From the NCBI RefSeq assembly GCF_900105615.1, contig NZ_LT630003.1, positions 3,794,501 through 3,858,500 on the forward strand: a stretch of 64,000 nucleotides of DNA, in the 5' to 3' direction. The notes beneath the pieces are model-generated. The model was not told where the DNA came from. It saw only the letters and a program-made list of their open reading frames with translations, and searched no databases. A program made the position numbers and the translations under genes. Source of the stretch: Lacrimispora sphenoides JCM 1415 (GTDB lineage: Bacteria > Bacillota > Clostridia > Lachnospirales > Lachnospiraceae). Shown here one piece after another: positions 36,280-45,169 of the stretch (position 1 is the stretch's first letter; each line of letters opens with the position of its first letter).

Positions 36280-36296
36280 CTTAATCGTTTTCGTAA
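36280..36296. promoter_or_regulatory. Operator candidate O2 upstream of cellobiose phosphorylase
   Basis: This is the second exact copy of cttaatcgttttcgtaa, 51 bases upstream of the phosphorylase start and 207 bases from the first copy. It would place the repressor over the phosphorylase promoter. The rest of 36090-36347 is A+T-rich promoter DNA with no gene. Confidence 0.7.
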
Positions 36297-36347
36297 AATG
36301 TCGAATTAAGTAAATTTATTACCTAATCAGAAAGGGGTTATTCGATT

Positions 36348-38783
36348 ATGAAATATGGATATTTCGACGATCAGGAAAAAGAGTATGTTATTACAACCCC
36401 AGATACTCCTCTTCCTTGGATCAATTATCTGGGCAGCCAGGATTTCTTCTCCCTAATTTCCAATACCGGAGGCGGCTACAGCTTCTATAAAGATGCAAAG
36501 CTGTTAAGGCTGACCCGGTACCGCTATAACAACGTCCCTCTGGACAGCAACGGACACTACTATTATATTAATGATAATGGTACCATCTGGAATCCTGGTT
36601 GGCAGCCCACCCAGACACCCCTGGATTTTTATGAATGCCGGCACGGACTGGGAGTTACCCGCTACCAGGGAATAAAAAGTGGCTTATCTGCCACTGTTAC
36701 AGCCTTTGTACCGCTACATGACACCTGTGAGATCCATAAAGTTATCCTGAAAAACGAAAGCAAAGAATCAAAAGATTTTACCCTGTTCTCCTATGTGGAA
36801 TTCTGTTTATGGAACGCTGTGGATGACATGACCAATTTTCAGCGGAATTTAAGCACCGGAGAAGTAGAGGTGGAAGGCTCGGTCATTTATCACAAGACAG
36901 AGTACAGAGAGCGGCGCAACCATTATGCTTATTACTCTGTCAATTCAGATATTCAGGGCTTTGATACGGACAGAAACACATTTGTCGGTGTATATGGCTC
37001 CAACCAGCTGCCGCTTATGGTGAAAAATAACACCTCAGGGAATTCCATGGCAAGCGGCTGGTCTCCCATCGGCTCCCACCGCTTAACGCTCCATTTAGAG
37101 CCTGGGGAAGAAACCAGTTTCATCTTTGTGCTGGGCTATGCCGAGAATCCTAAGGAACAAAAATGGACTGCTCCTAATGTCATCAACAAGGAACCTGCCA
37201 TGGCTGTTCTGTCAAAATATCAGACGGACCAACAGGTTGATGAGGCTATCGCCGCATTAAAGCATTACTGGGAAGAGCTGCTTTCCAACTACTCCGTTAC
37301 CATGGCCGATGAGAAAACAGCCCGCATGGTAAATATATGGAACCAGTATCAGTGCATGGTGACCTTTAATATGTCCCGCTCCGCCTCCTATTACGAATCA
37401 GGTACCGGCCGCGGCATGGGTTTTCGGGATTCCTGCCAGGATCTTCTTGGGTTCGTACATATGATCCCGGAAAGGGCCAGGGAGCGAATCATCGACATTG
37501 CTTCCACCCAGTTTGAGGATGGAAGCGCCTATCACCAGTATCAGCCTCTTACAAAAAAGGGGAATATGGACATCGGAAGCGGATTCAACGATGATCCTTT
37601 GTGGCTCATTGCCGGTGTATCGGCTTATATCAGGGAAACCGGGGACTTAAGTATTTTAGAGGAATCCGTACCCTTTGATAATGACCTGGAGAAAAGCCAG
37701 CCGCTTATGGAGCATTTGAGGCGGTCCTTCCAATTTACCAGGACCCACCTGGGCCCCCATGGTCTGCCTCTTATTGGGCGGGCTGACTGGAATGACTGTC
37801 TGAATTTAAACTGCTTTTCCACGGAGCCCGGAGAGTCCTTTCAAACCACCGGCCCCTCGGAAGGACCAGTAGCAGAATCCTTAATGATCGCAGGGTTGTT
37901 TGTAAAATACGGAAAAGAGTACGCTGAAGTTTGCCGCTTGATGGGATTAAAAAATGAAGCTGAGGAAGCAGAGATTTCTGTACAGGAAATATACGATGCC
38001 GTGATTCAACATGGCTGGGATGGCAGCTGGTTTTTACGCGCCTATGATGCATTCGGCCAGAAGGTGGGATCCAGAGAATGCAGGGAAGGACAGATCTTTA
38101 TTGAACCACAAGGTTTTTGCGTCATGGGTGGTATCGGTGTTAAAGAAGGCCATGCAAAAAAAGCTTTGGACAGTGTAAAAGAGAAACTGGATACGGCCTG
38201 TGGAATCGTTCTGCTGCAGCCGGCATACACCGGTTACCAGGAAAGCCTTGGAGAGATCTCCTCTTATCCTCCTGGCTACAAGGAAAACGCAGGCATTTTC
38301 TGTCACAACAATCCCTGGATCTCCATTGCAGAAACCATGATCGGAAGGGGTAACCGGGCATTTGAAGTCTATCGGCGCACTTCTCCGGCTTATATGGAAG
38401 ATAACAGTGAAACCTATAAAGCAGAACCTTATGTTTATGCACAGATGATTGCCGGTAAGGATGCGGCTCATTTCGGAGAAGCCAAGAACAGCTGGCTGAC
38501 CGGAACGGCTGCATGGTCATTTGCATGTATTTCCCAGTATATCTTAGGGATCCGTCCTGGTTTCAACGGGTTAATCGTAGACCCATGCCTGCCGGATTCC
38601 ATCGGGGAATTTTCCGCCGTCCGGAAATTCCGGGGAGCGGATTATTATATCCATGTGGATCATACCAAAGAGAGTGATCATGGAACCCGTTCCATGCTGG
38701 TGGATGGGAAACCTGTGGAAGGAACGGAAATCCCTTATGTGGAGGGGAAAAAGGAATACCACATTTCCCTTACTTGGGAATAA
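36348..38783 (+). CDS. GH94 cellobiose phosphorylase
   Basis: This 811-residue cytoplasmic enzyme cleaves cellobiose with phosphate to glucose-1-phosphate and glucose, saving one ATP. It has an N-terminal beta-sandwich, a helical linker and an alpha6/alpha6 barrel. The catalytic-acid region [12 protein letters not shown] is near residues 477-488, and [17 protein letters not shown] and [11 protein letters not shown] also match. The start ([20 protein letters not shown]) and length match characterised cellobiose phosphorylases rather than the longer cellodextrin or chitobiose enzymes. GAAAGGGG precedes the ATG. Confidence 0.94.
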   Translation: MKYGYFDDQEKEYVITTPDTPLPWINYLGSQDFFSLISNTGGGYSFYKDAKLLRLTRYRYNNVPLDSNGHYYYINDNGTIWNPGWQPTQTPLDFYECRHGLGVTRYQGIKSGLSATVTAFVPLHDTCEIHKVILKNESKESKDFTLFSYVEFCLWNAVDDMTNFQRNLSTGEVEVEGSVIYHKTEYRERRNHYAYYSVNSDIQGFDTDRNTFVGVYGSNQLPLMVKNNTSGNSMASGWSPIGSHRLTLHLEPGEETSFIFVLGYAENPKEQKWTAPNVINKEPAMAVLSKYQTDQQVDEAIAALKHYWEELLSNYSVTMADEKTARMVNIWNQYQCMVTFNMSRSASYYESGTGRGMGFRDSCQDLLGFVHMIPERARERIIDIASTQFEDGSAYHQYQPLTKKGNMDIGSGFNDDPLWLIAGVSAYIRETGDLSILEESVPFDNDLEKSQPLMEHLRRSFQFTRTHLGPHGLPLIGRADWNDCLNLNCFSTEPGESFQTTGPSEGPVAESLMIAGLFVKYGKEYAEVCRLMGLKNEAEEAEISVQEIYDAVIQHGWDGSWFLRAYDAFGQKVGSRECREGQIFIEPQGFCVMGGIGVKEGHAKKALDSVKEKLDTACGIVLLQPAYTGYQESLGEISSYPPGYKENAGIFCHNNPWISIAETMIGRGNRAFEVYRRTSPAYMEDNSETYKAEPYVYAQMIAGKDAAHFGEAKNSWLTGTAAWSFACISQYILGIRPGFNGLIVDPCLPDSIGEFSAVRKFRGADYYIHVDHTKESDHGTRSMLVDGKPVEGTEIPYVEGKKEYHISLTWE

Positions 38784-38853
38784 GCGATAATAATCTCGAA
38801 ACACCTCATTGATATTGTCATATAATAACATGAGCTAATTTCAAGGATCAGTT

Positions 38854-39024
38854 ATGAACGTTAACATTGGCATGCAAGCCCCTGATTTTACTGCTATGAC
38901 AACATTCGGACCGCTTAAGCTGTCCGATTTCAAAGGACAATGGGTTATTTTATTTTCTCACCCAGGCGATTTCACATTGCATATAGTTGGAAAATATATC
39001 TCGAAAGATAAGACAATCGAGTAA
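38854..39024 (+). pseudogene. N-terminal stub of a peroxiredoxin gene
   Basis: The first 41 codons read MNVNIGMQAPDFTAMTTFG...FSHPGDFT, a clear Prx6/AhpC-type N-terminus with an AAGGA site. The frame then diverges one residue before the expected P-V-C catalytic motif and ends after 15 unrelated codons (LHIVGKYISKDKTIE). The catalytic Cys is absent. The break marks a rearrangement or insertion junction at about 38978, where A+T-rich DNA begins. Confidence 0.8.
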
Positions 39025-39053
39025 GAGGTAGCTGATTATATATCAGCTACCTC
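39025..39053 (-). terminator. Hairpin at the speD stop codon
   Basis: gaggtagctgat and atcagctacctc pair perfectly over 12 bases with a 5-base loop. The speD TAG lies inside one arm. Confidence 0.7.
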
Positions 39054-39460
39054 CTCTTAGTTGAATCATAAGACAAATGTTTCTTGTTGTCTTTTAAAAT
39101 CCGGCCTACTATTCCCCTAGATATCTCTGCTAAATCAGCTCTTTCTGCTTTCAACTTTTCTTCTAAAAACTTAACAGCTGCCCAAGGCTTTATTGTATTC
39201 CCACAAGTAAATAAATCTACAGCTGCATATTTATATTCTGGCCAAGTATGAATAGTTAAATGTGATTCTTCAATAACGACAACCCCACTAACTCCCCAAG
39301 GGCTAAATGTATGAAATACGCTTTCTACTATTGTAGCTTGAGCCACTTTAGCAGCCTCTATCATATATTTCTCTATTAGTTTTGTATTTTTTAATACTTC
39401 ACTATCACAATCATAGTATTCAATTAAAATATGTTCTCCTAATTGTTCTAATTTAATCAT
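39047..39460 (-). CDS. speD: S-adenosylmethionine decarboxylase proenzyme
   Basis: This 137-residue proenzyme autocleaves to a pyruvoyl enzyme that makes decarboxylated S-adenosylmethionine, the aminopropyl donor for polyamines. Cleavage is at Glu65-Ser66 in VVIEESHLTIHTWPE. His71 and Cys86 lie at +5 and +20 from the serine, as in the Thermotoga-type enzyme. It follows the bpsA-like gene by 33 bases on the same strand; together they form a polyamine operon. Confidence 0.95.
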   Translation of the reverse strand: MIKLEQLGEHILIEYYDCDSEVLKNTKLIEKYMIEAAKVAQATIVESVFHTFSPWGVSGVVVIEESHLTIHTWPEYKYAAVDLFTCGNTIKPWAAVKFLEEKLKAERADLAEISRGIVGRILKDNKKHLSYDSTKRR

Positions 39461-39493
39461 AACTTTCCTTTTTAATGTTTATTCTATATTTAA

Positions 39494-40663
39494 CTAATTC
39501 CTATTTTCTCTCTGAATTAACTCAAATACTTGACTATTACATTTATAACATCCCTTTGATTTTAGCATCTCTATATTATCAAGCTTTTCTGAGCGCCCTA
39601 CCTTTATAATTTCACCACATTGCTTACATCTATAAGAGCGTACTGTTTCCTTAAGTTCCCCAGTATACAAAACTCCTTTATAAGGGGCTTTTATTAACGC
39701 ATTAGTTAAACTAGTAGTCTTAAGAACGATCATTTGCCCTGTGTTCCCAATTATACTAGCCCCTTCATAAGTATTAAACCTAGCTATTATCTCTGAAACT
39801 AAAAGTCCCATGCTTAAAAAATACCTCTGCATAGTTAATTGAAAATCTGGGAACTTATGTGCATAAGAAAAATAAATTGTGAGCCCACTACAGCGTCTTA
39901 AGGCTTCTATCCCTCTTGAAAGAAACAGATTCATTCCTTCAAAAGTGTAAGGTGGATCTGTAAAAAAACAATCAAATTGGTTTTTAAAATTATCCGCTAA
40001 TGGCGTTCTTAAATCTATATACTCACACTTAATTGAAAGAGATTCTTTTATAGCTATATTGCTTATATAGTCTATAATTCTTTTATCAATATCCATTACA
40101 GTAATTTTAGTAGTATGTTGAGTAGTATTATTAAAAAGTTTTTTTAACAAAAAACCTAAAGCTATGCTTACTAAATCATCATCTCCTAAACACAAAATTC
40201 TTTTTCCTACCAAGTCATGATTTTTAAGAGACAATATTGCTCTTTTTAAAGATGTATCTATGCTTGACTTTGACTGATCTATGGTGACATCTACCTTAGG
40301 ACGATTGTCAAAGACTTCCTGCAGTTCCTCTTTTATTTCAATAATTTCTCTATGTTCCTTCCAAGGTTCCATTAATAGTCTCATATATAAATCACTATTT
40401 ATTTTTTTGAACCCTAATCCTTCTTCTATAAAATGTCTCCCCTTTATTGTAAGCCTTGTTCCCCGGTCTTGAATAACCAGTCCTTTTTTAATAAATTCTT
40501 TTTTTATAGCTGCAACCAAGGGAATAGGTAGGAGACTATTTCTTGCTAATTCTTTGGTGGAAATTCCGCCTTTAAGGTATATTGTTATTAATATGTTCTC
40601 TAAGGTCTTTTTACCTTCTTCTATATTTACATTCTTGTTTACTTCTTCTATATAATTAATCAT
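39494..40663 (-). CDS. bpsA: Branched-chain polyamine synthase (BpsA/DUF43 family)
   Basis: This 389-residue protein has an N-terminal winged-helix domain (about 1-100) and a Rossmann aminopropyltransferase core. The core has CLGDDDLVSIAL near residues 158-169 and CFFTDPPYTFEGMN near 232-245. The C-terminus has a CxxC...CxxC zinc-ribbon-like tail (YRCKQCGE...GCYKCNS). GDDD and DPPY are the BpsA active-site motifs. Known BpsA enzymes add aminopropyl groups from decarboxylated SAM to spermidine, giving N4-bis(aminopropyl)spermidine in thermophiles. GGAGG precedes the ATG. No speE is in the window, so the acceptor here is open. Confidence 0.88.
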   Translation of the reverse strand: MINYIEEVNKNVNIEEGKKTLENILITIYLKGGISTKELARNSLLPIPLVAAIKKEFIKKGLVIQDRGTRLTIKGRHFIEEGLGFKKINSDLYMRLLMEPWKEHREIIEIKEELQEVFDNRPKVDVTIDQSKSSIDTSLKRAILSLKNHDLVGKRILCLGDDDLVSIALGFLLKKLFNNTTQHTTKITVMDIDKRIIDYISNIAIKESLSIKCEYIDLRTPLADNFKNQFDCFFTDPPYTFEGMNLFLSRGIEALRRCSGLTIYFSYAHKFPDFQLTMQRYFLSMGLLVSEIIARFNTYEGASIIGNTGQMIVLKTTSLTNALIKAPYKGVLYTGELKETVRSYRCKQCGEIIKVGRSEKLDNIEMLKSKGCYKCNSQVFELIQRENRN

Positions 40664-41022
40664 TGTTTATTATCCTCCATATTTATGAATTTAAATTTCA
40701 TTGAATAGAATGTAAAAACTAAAATACTGATTATATCTATACTAATATTTGAATTAAATAAAGACATGAACAAAAATAAAAAGGTCATAGCAACACGAAG
40801 TCACTATAACCTTTTACCTTTTACATTATATACCAAAATAGTGCTCAACATTGAACTCCAATAAGTTATATTTAATATAAAACAACCCTAATCAGCACTG
40901 ATTATTTTAATATATTGTAAGGTTTAATGATATCCATATTGTCTTACTTCTGTAAAATACTCATCATCATATCATGTCATATTTGTTGAAACCGGATGCA
41001 CTCTGCACCCGGTTTTCTGTTT
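40664..41022. other. Intergenic region with terminator and hairpin
   Basis: A stem aaaaaggtcatag / ctataacctttt (40778-40814), followed on the minus strand by TATTTTTG, is the terminator of the mutS2-like operon. A second hairpin, aaaccgg..tgc/gca..ccggttt (40990-41014), lies just after the mutS2-like stop. The remainder is A+T-rich promoter DNA for bpsA. I see no gene. Confidence 0.65.
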
Positions 41023-42573
41023 TTAAAGTCCCAATTCTTCACGAATTTCAGGCAATAACTGCCCGTAAGCTTCTTTAGCTGCCATCGCTAACATACGAGC
41101 TGGTACTCCCAAACGTTTCGCGATATAAAGTGCACAGCTTTCACCAGCTTTACCTTGTTCCAGTTTATAGCGTGGCTGTAGGTTTTCTCTATCAAAAGCC
41201 ATACGGGCATTCATAATTTCCTTATGGCGAGAGGCATAGACTTTCACCTCTGAGTAATGGGTTGTTACAAGGAACAGACAGCCCCTAATTCGAAGTTCTT
41301 CTAAAATAGCGATGGCGATACCCACGCCTTCTGTTGGATCGGTACCAGAGCCAAGTTCGTCCAAGACCACCAAGGTGTTTTCGTTGAGCGTATTAATGAT
41401 TTCCATTACATTCGTAATATGGGCGGAGAAGGTTGAGAGATTGTTCTCAATACTTTGTCCATCTCCAATGTCACAGAGCACATCAATATGAAATCCAACA
41501 TCTGCCATTTGGGCAGGCACATGTAGTCCTAGGTTAGCCATTACGCTGATGATTGCTACTGTTTTAATAGACACTGTTTTTCCACCAGTATTTGGACCAG
41601 TCACCACAACACCTTGAATCTCTCCACCAATGGAGAAGTCTAGTGGAACAGCAATCTTAGGGTTAAGTGATGGGTGCCTTCCATGCTGTATATGAATGCT
41701 TCGGTTATGATTTATAGAAGGCTCTGTTCCACCCATCTGCTGACTCAGTTTTCCTTTGGCAAATATAAAATCTAGAGTAATGATTATCTCTATATTTTTC
41801 AATATTGGAGTGTGATATGCTAAAACTGCTTCCATTAAGGCAGTTATAATTACAGCTTCTTCTTGATACTGTGCCATTTTAATTTCGTAGTACTCTTCTT
41901 GTAGTTTCGTAACACTGGCTGGCTCAATAAACACCGTTGAGCCTGTAGAGGACTTGGTCATTGCTGTTCCGGGGATTCTATGTTGATGCTCTTTTTTCAC
42001 TGGTACACACCATCTGCCATCTCGAGATACCACAAAATCTTCTGACATATACTTCCTGTTGCTGTTCAGTGTTGCCTGAGCCTTGTTCTTAAGTTCCGGT
42101 TTGATTTTCTTTAGCTTTTTACGAAGTTTTGCCAACTTGCTTGAAGCTTCGTCGACGATTTTACCACTTCTGATACAACGGTCTATTTCTTCATAAACTT
42201 CTTCTGGGTATACGAAAGACTCTCGATAATCAGACAGTCCGTTTTCTGTGTCTTTAGTTAGATATTCTATTAGTTGCCGTACCCCTCTTAAGAAATCTCC
42301 CATTAGTTGTAACTCTTCTGGTTCAACCAATGCTCCTGAGTTGAATCTATCTAATAGTTTTTCTACTATATCTATTGAAGGAATTGGTGGATTTCCGACT
42401 ATATCTAGCATATGCCGAGCTTTGGTTGTATCTTCTAAATGCTGGTTCAATTCTTCTTCTGTGGCATAATAAGTCATATTTACTATTTTCTCTTTTGCCT
42501 GTGGGGTTCGAGCCAATTCTATAAGCGTTCTTCTTACTTCTTCGAACCCTATGGTTTCTAACGTGCGTTTCAT
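41023..42573 (-). CDS. Short MutS2-like ATPase lacking the Smr domain
   Basis: This 516-residue protein matches the core and ATPase domains of MutS2. Walker A is TGPNTGGKTVS, followed by STFSAHITNVMEI, Walker B LVVLDELGSGTDPTEG and the switch TTHYSEVK. MutS2 proper is about 780-790 residues and ends with a clamp-adjacent region and an Smr nuclease domain; this one stops soon after the ATPase core (GAKESCA-like AGESCALYIAKRLG). It may sense branched DNA or stalled ribosomes without the nuclease. It follows a MarR gene by 60 bases. Confidence 0.85.
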   Translation of the reverse strand: MKRTLETIGFEEVRRTLIELARTPQAKEKIVNMTYYATEEELNQHLEDTTKARHMLDIVGNPPIPSIDIVEKLLDRFNSGALVEPEELQLMGDFLRGVRQLIEYLTKDTENGLSDYRESFVYPEEVYEEIDRCIRSGKIVDEASSKLAKLRKKLKKIKPELKNKAQATLNSNRKYMSEDFVVSRDGRWCVPVKKEHQHRIPGTAMTKSSTGSTVFIEPASVTKLQEEYYEIKMAQYQEEAVIITALMEAVLAYHTPILKNIEIIITLDFIFAKGKLSQQMGGTEPSINHNRSIHIQHGRHPSLNPKIAVPLDFSIGGEIQGVVVTGPNTGGKTVSIKTVAIISVMANLGLHVPAQMADVGFHIDVLCDIGDGQSIENNLSTFSAHITNVMEIINTLNENTLVVLDELGSGTDPTEGVGIAIAILEELRIRGCLFLVTTHYSEVKVYASRHKEIMNARMAFDRENLQPRYKLEQGKAGESCALYIAKRLGVPARMLAMAAKEAYGQLLPEIREELGL

Positions 42574-42633
42574 GATGCTTTCCTTTCAAAGTTTCACCCG
42601 CCCATTAGAATTCCACACTCTACTTGGGCGACG

Positions 42634-43083
42634 TTATAGATTAAATGCCTGATTAATTTCTTTTTGTAACAAGTTCAGATGTTTTTGTGTCAATCTAAAC
42701 AAGGTAGTCATTTCTTCCTCAGTTAGTTGCGCAGCCGCTGATTGCTCTGCTGCAAGAAGAAGACGTACCGTTTTGTTTGCCAGTTCTTCCCCCTCCGGTG
42801 TTAAAAAAATTTCCTTGATTCGCTGATTCTTTTCAGAGGGTTTACTGATAACTAGCCCTGATTTTATAAATGCATTGATTGAGGAATGCACTGTTTGCTT
42901 AGGTAAAAATAATGCTTCACCCAGTTCTTTTTGTGTGTATGGCTGCTTAGACCCCAGAGCATATAAAATTAACATCCCACTGTAGGAAATACTAAAATAT
43001 CCAGCAATTTCCTGATACAGTGCATTGTAACTCTGATATAATTGATCAATTTGTCCTAGATTTTCTATTAATCTATCTGGCAT
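42634..43083 (-). CDS. MarR-family transcriptional regulator
   Basis: This 149-residue protein has a winged helix centred on YTQKELGEALFLPKQTVHSSINAFIKSG (residues 52-79) and flanking dimerisation helices. MarR proteins bind palindromes in their own promoters and release on binding phenolic or oxidant ligands. It is first in the operon with the mutS2-like gene, so it probably controls that gene. The ligand is unknown. Confidence 0.88.
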   Translation of the reverse strand: MPDRLIENLGQIDQLYQSYNALYQEIAGYFSISYSGMLILYALGSKQPYTQKELGEALFLPKQTVHSSINAFIKSGLVISKPSEKNQRIKEIFLTPEGEELANKTVRLLLAAEQSAAAQLTEEEMTTLFRLTQKHLNLLQKEINQAFNL

Positions 43084-43415
43084 ATGTCACCTCTTTCTCA
43101 TTGAGTCCGAACTCGTACTCGATTATATTATAACATTTTTTTATTTATTGTCAAGCAGAGGAAAGTAATAATTTTTTTCCAGTTTTAAAAAAGAGGGTGT
43201 ACTTTATCGAAGAAACCTTTAAGCTGTTATTTCATGTTTCCGTGCAGAATATTTAGATCTCCACAGGTTATCTCCTATTCTGTTTTCAGTTTTACCGACT
43301 GTGCTTCTTGCTCATGATGAACTATGCTTATCATAAAAAACAAGGCACATATCTCTACATGCCTTGTTTCTTTTACATATATCTTAACACCATGAATTTT
43401 CTTCTATATATAATT
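43084..43415. other. Intergenic region with gene relic and terminator
   Basis: A 23-base stretch (43201-43223) repeats exactly the part of the downstream flavodoxin gene at 43693-43715 that encodes LKGFFDKV, and seems to be a relic of a second such gene. A terminator, aacaaggca/tgccttgtt (43339-43368), flanked by A6 and T runs, ends the flavodoxin operon. The MarR promoter lies at the left end. Confidence 0.65.
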
Positions 43416-43991
43416 TTATTTCAATACTGAATTCGCCAACTTTTGTAGAAATTTCTCCCGCTTCTCCTGAGCTCCTTTAGAAACATCCCCGCAGTAGATC
43501 CACTTAGCATTTGTAATTCCTATGCCTTTTAATGTAGTATTGATAAATGTTTTCTGAATTAGATTACCGGCAATAAATTTTAAATACCAACGAGGAGATT
43601 GGCCTGTTGTTATCACTTTGGCAGATTTAATATTGGTTAATTGCCCCTTTAAACCTGTGCTTGTTTCTATATATGCGAAATTTTTCAACATAACTTTATC
43701 GAAGAAACCTTTAAGGATTGCAGGTGTATCGAACCACCAAAGGGGAAATATAAAAATAATTTCATCTGTTTTTCTTAACATGCTTTGATATTTTGTTACT
43801 AAAGGGTCCTTATGTTGTCCTTTTGAATACAAAGCCAATTCCTCTTCGGTCATAACAGGGTTAAAATTCTCTTTATTTAAGTCAATTACCTTATATTCCT
43901 TTTTCTCTTTCACTAAGACACTTATTACCGTATCCAGTATAGCCTTATTAAAACTTCCGTACCATGGATGAGCGAATACAATTGTTACCAT
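43416..43991 (-). CDS. NAD(P)H:quinone oxidoreductase, flavodoxin fold (KefF/MdaB-like)
   Basis: This 191-residue protein begins TIVFAHPWYGSFNKAILD (flavin phosphate loop) and contains IIFIFPLWWFDTPAILKGFFDKVML near residue 77, the standard FMN/FAD-binding segment of NQO1-like enzymes. It reduces quinones or electrophiles by two electrons. It is 17 bases downstream of another flavodoxin-like gene. Confidence 0.87.
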   Translation of the reverse strand: MVTIVFAHPWYGSFNKAILDTVISVLVKEKKEYKVIDLNKENFNPVMTEEELALYSKGQHKDPLVTKYQSMLRKTDEIIFIFPLWWFDTPAILKGFFDKVMLKNFAYIETSTGLKGQLTNIKSAKVITTGQSPRWYLKFIAGNLIQKTFINTTLKGIGITNAKWIYCGDVSKGAQEKREKFLQKLANSVLK

Positions 43992-44008
43992 CTTAAAACA
44001 CCTCTCAA

Positions 44009-44563
44009 TTAATATTTTATAATTTCTGTCCCTAATATATAGGCAGCTTTTTTAGATTGCTCATTTTTAGAAACCTCTACCTCATATGTGCTCACATTAA
44101 GGTTTTGTATAAACTTCATCCCAAGATATTGGGAAAGCATAGCGATGGATTGAACGATATTGGGGACCCCCGCATTGAATTCATTGCTATCTCCATAGGT
44201 AGTTAACAATACAATTTTTTTATTTAATAAAGTATTATAATCCACTGCATGCAGCCGGTCTAAAAAAGTTTTTAACTGTCCAGTCATATTAAAAACATAA
44301 ACGGGGGTAGCAAAAACTAAAACATCAGCTTTTTCAACACTTTCATAAATATTCTGCATATCATCCTTTAATACGCACGGACTTTTACTGCTTTTCTGGC
44401 AGGTGTTGCAACCTGTACAATACTGTATGTTTTTTGATTGGAGAAAAATTGTTTCTACTTGTGGTGAAGGGTTTAAATCCTCTGCACCTTTTAAATATTC
44501 TTTCAATAAAATAGCTGTATTGCCTTTATCTCGTGGGCTTGCTAAAACGGAAAGTATGTTCAT
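44009..44563 (-). CDS. NADPH-dependent FMN reductase-like flavodoxin-fold protein
   Basis: This 184-residue protein has the N-terminal loop SVLASPRDKGNTAILLKEY and a Cys motif, YCTGCNTCQKSSKSPC, near residue 52. LVFATPVYVFNMTGQLKTFLDRL near residue 82 is the iron-sulfur-flavoprotein/FMN-reductase signature. It probably reduces flavins, quinones or nitro compounds. The ArsR-type gene is immediately upstream, and the promoter carries a site resembling that gene's own promoter element. Confidence 0.87.
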   Translation of the reverse strand: MNILSVLASPRDKGNTAILLKEYLKGAEDLNPSPQVETIFLQSKNIQYCTGCNTCQKSSKSPCVLKDDMQNIYESVEKADVLVFATPVYVFNMTGQLKTFLDRLHAVDYNTLLNKKIVLLTTYGDSNEFNAGVPNIVQSIAMLSQYLGMKFIQNLNVSTYEVEVSKNEQSKKAAYILGTEIIKY

Positions 44564-44610
44564 ATTTATTCCTTCCTTTCATTTAACTTGGTGACAATAT
44601 GATACTTTAG

Positions 44611-44626
44611 TGCACACATATGCACA
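44611..44626. promoter_or_regulatory. Candidate ArsR-type operator upstream of the flavodoxin operon
   Basis: tgcacacatatgcaca is a direct repeat of TGCACA with 10-base spacing. A near copy, tgcacacttatgcat, lies at 45020-45034 upstream of the regulator. Confidence 0.55.
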
Positions 44627-44639
44627 TTATAGCTTTTTT

Positions 44640-44661
44640 AAAAAGGCAATCTTGCCTTTTT
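44640..44661. terminator. Terminator after the ArsR-type regulator
   Basis: aaaaaggcaa and ttgccttttt pair perfectly around a 2-base centre, so the loop will open a few pairs. It lies directly after the regulator stop and before the flavodoxin promoter. Confidence 0.65.
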
Positions 44662-44666
44662 AAATT

Positions 44667-45002
44667 TCATTGCTGTATTAATTTTTTTAAATTGCTTGCT
44701 GTTAATTCGAATTTTTCAAGAATATATTTATCGTTCAATTCATAAAAAACATTCCTATTTTCTTTTATCTTATTAACTATCTCATATCTGTACATTAAAT
44801 CCAAGTGCCTTGAAATAACGGAACGATGCTGTGTGAAATTATCAGAGATATCTTTGATATTTTTAGTGCCATTTATAGCCAAGTATTTCATAATATCACA
44901 TCGTACCGGATCAAACAAAGTCTTAAAAAATTCAAAATCAATGCTTTCTTCTATTTCTCTGGTACATTCTAAAATTAAATCATTATTATTCATATTTATC
45001 AC
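44667..45002 (-). CDS. ArsR-family winged-helix regulator
   Basis: This 111-residue protein has a winged helix: FFKTLFDPVRCDIMKYLAIN, then ISDNFTQHRSVISRHLDLMY as the recognition region. It has no CxC metal site. It probably represses itself and the following flavodoxin genes; similar sites lie in both promoters. The inducer is unknown. Confidence 0.83.
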   Translation of the reverse strand: MINMNNNDLILECTREIEESIDFEFFKTLFDPVRCDIMKYLAINGTKNIKDISDNFTQHRSVISRHLDLMYRYEIVNKIKENRNVFYELNDKYILEKFELTASNLKKLIQQ

Positions 45003-45019
45003 CTAGATAACATTATATA

Positions 45020-45034
45020 TGCACACTTATGCAT
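45020..45034. promoter_or_regulatory. Second copy of the ArsR-type operator
   Basis: tgcacacttatgcat matches the element at 44611-44625 at 13 of 15 bases and lies 18 bases upstream of the regulator gene start, suggesting autoregulation. Confidence 0.5.
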
Positions 45035-45118
45035 TTGTCAACAATTTTTATTGATATAAAATAAAAAAAGTCAAAGCTGGATATGGCTGTTCAGCTGGAC
45101 GAGCTCCGGAATAGTCTG

Positions 45119-45148
45119 TTGTAAATGACTGCTTTGCTATGCTATAAT
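45119..45148 (+). promoter_or_regulatory. Promoter of the two-component operon
   Basis: TTGTAA (45119-45124) and TATAAT (45143-45148) have an 18-base spacer and lie just upstream of the response regulator. Confidence 0.6.
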
Positions 45149-45169
45149 CTATAAAAAAAAAGAGGTTAA

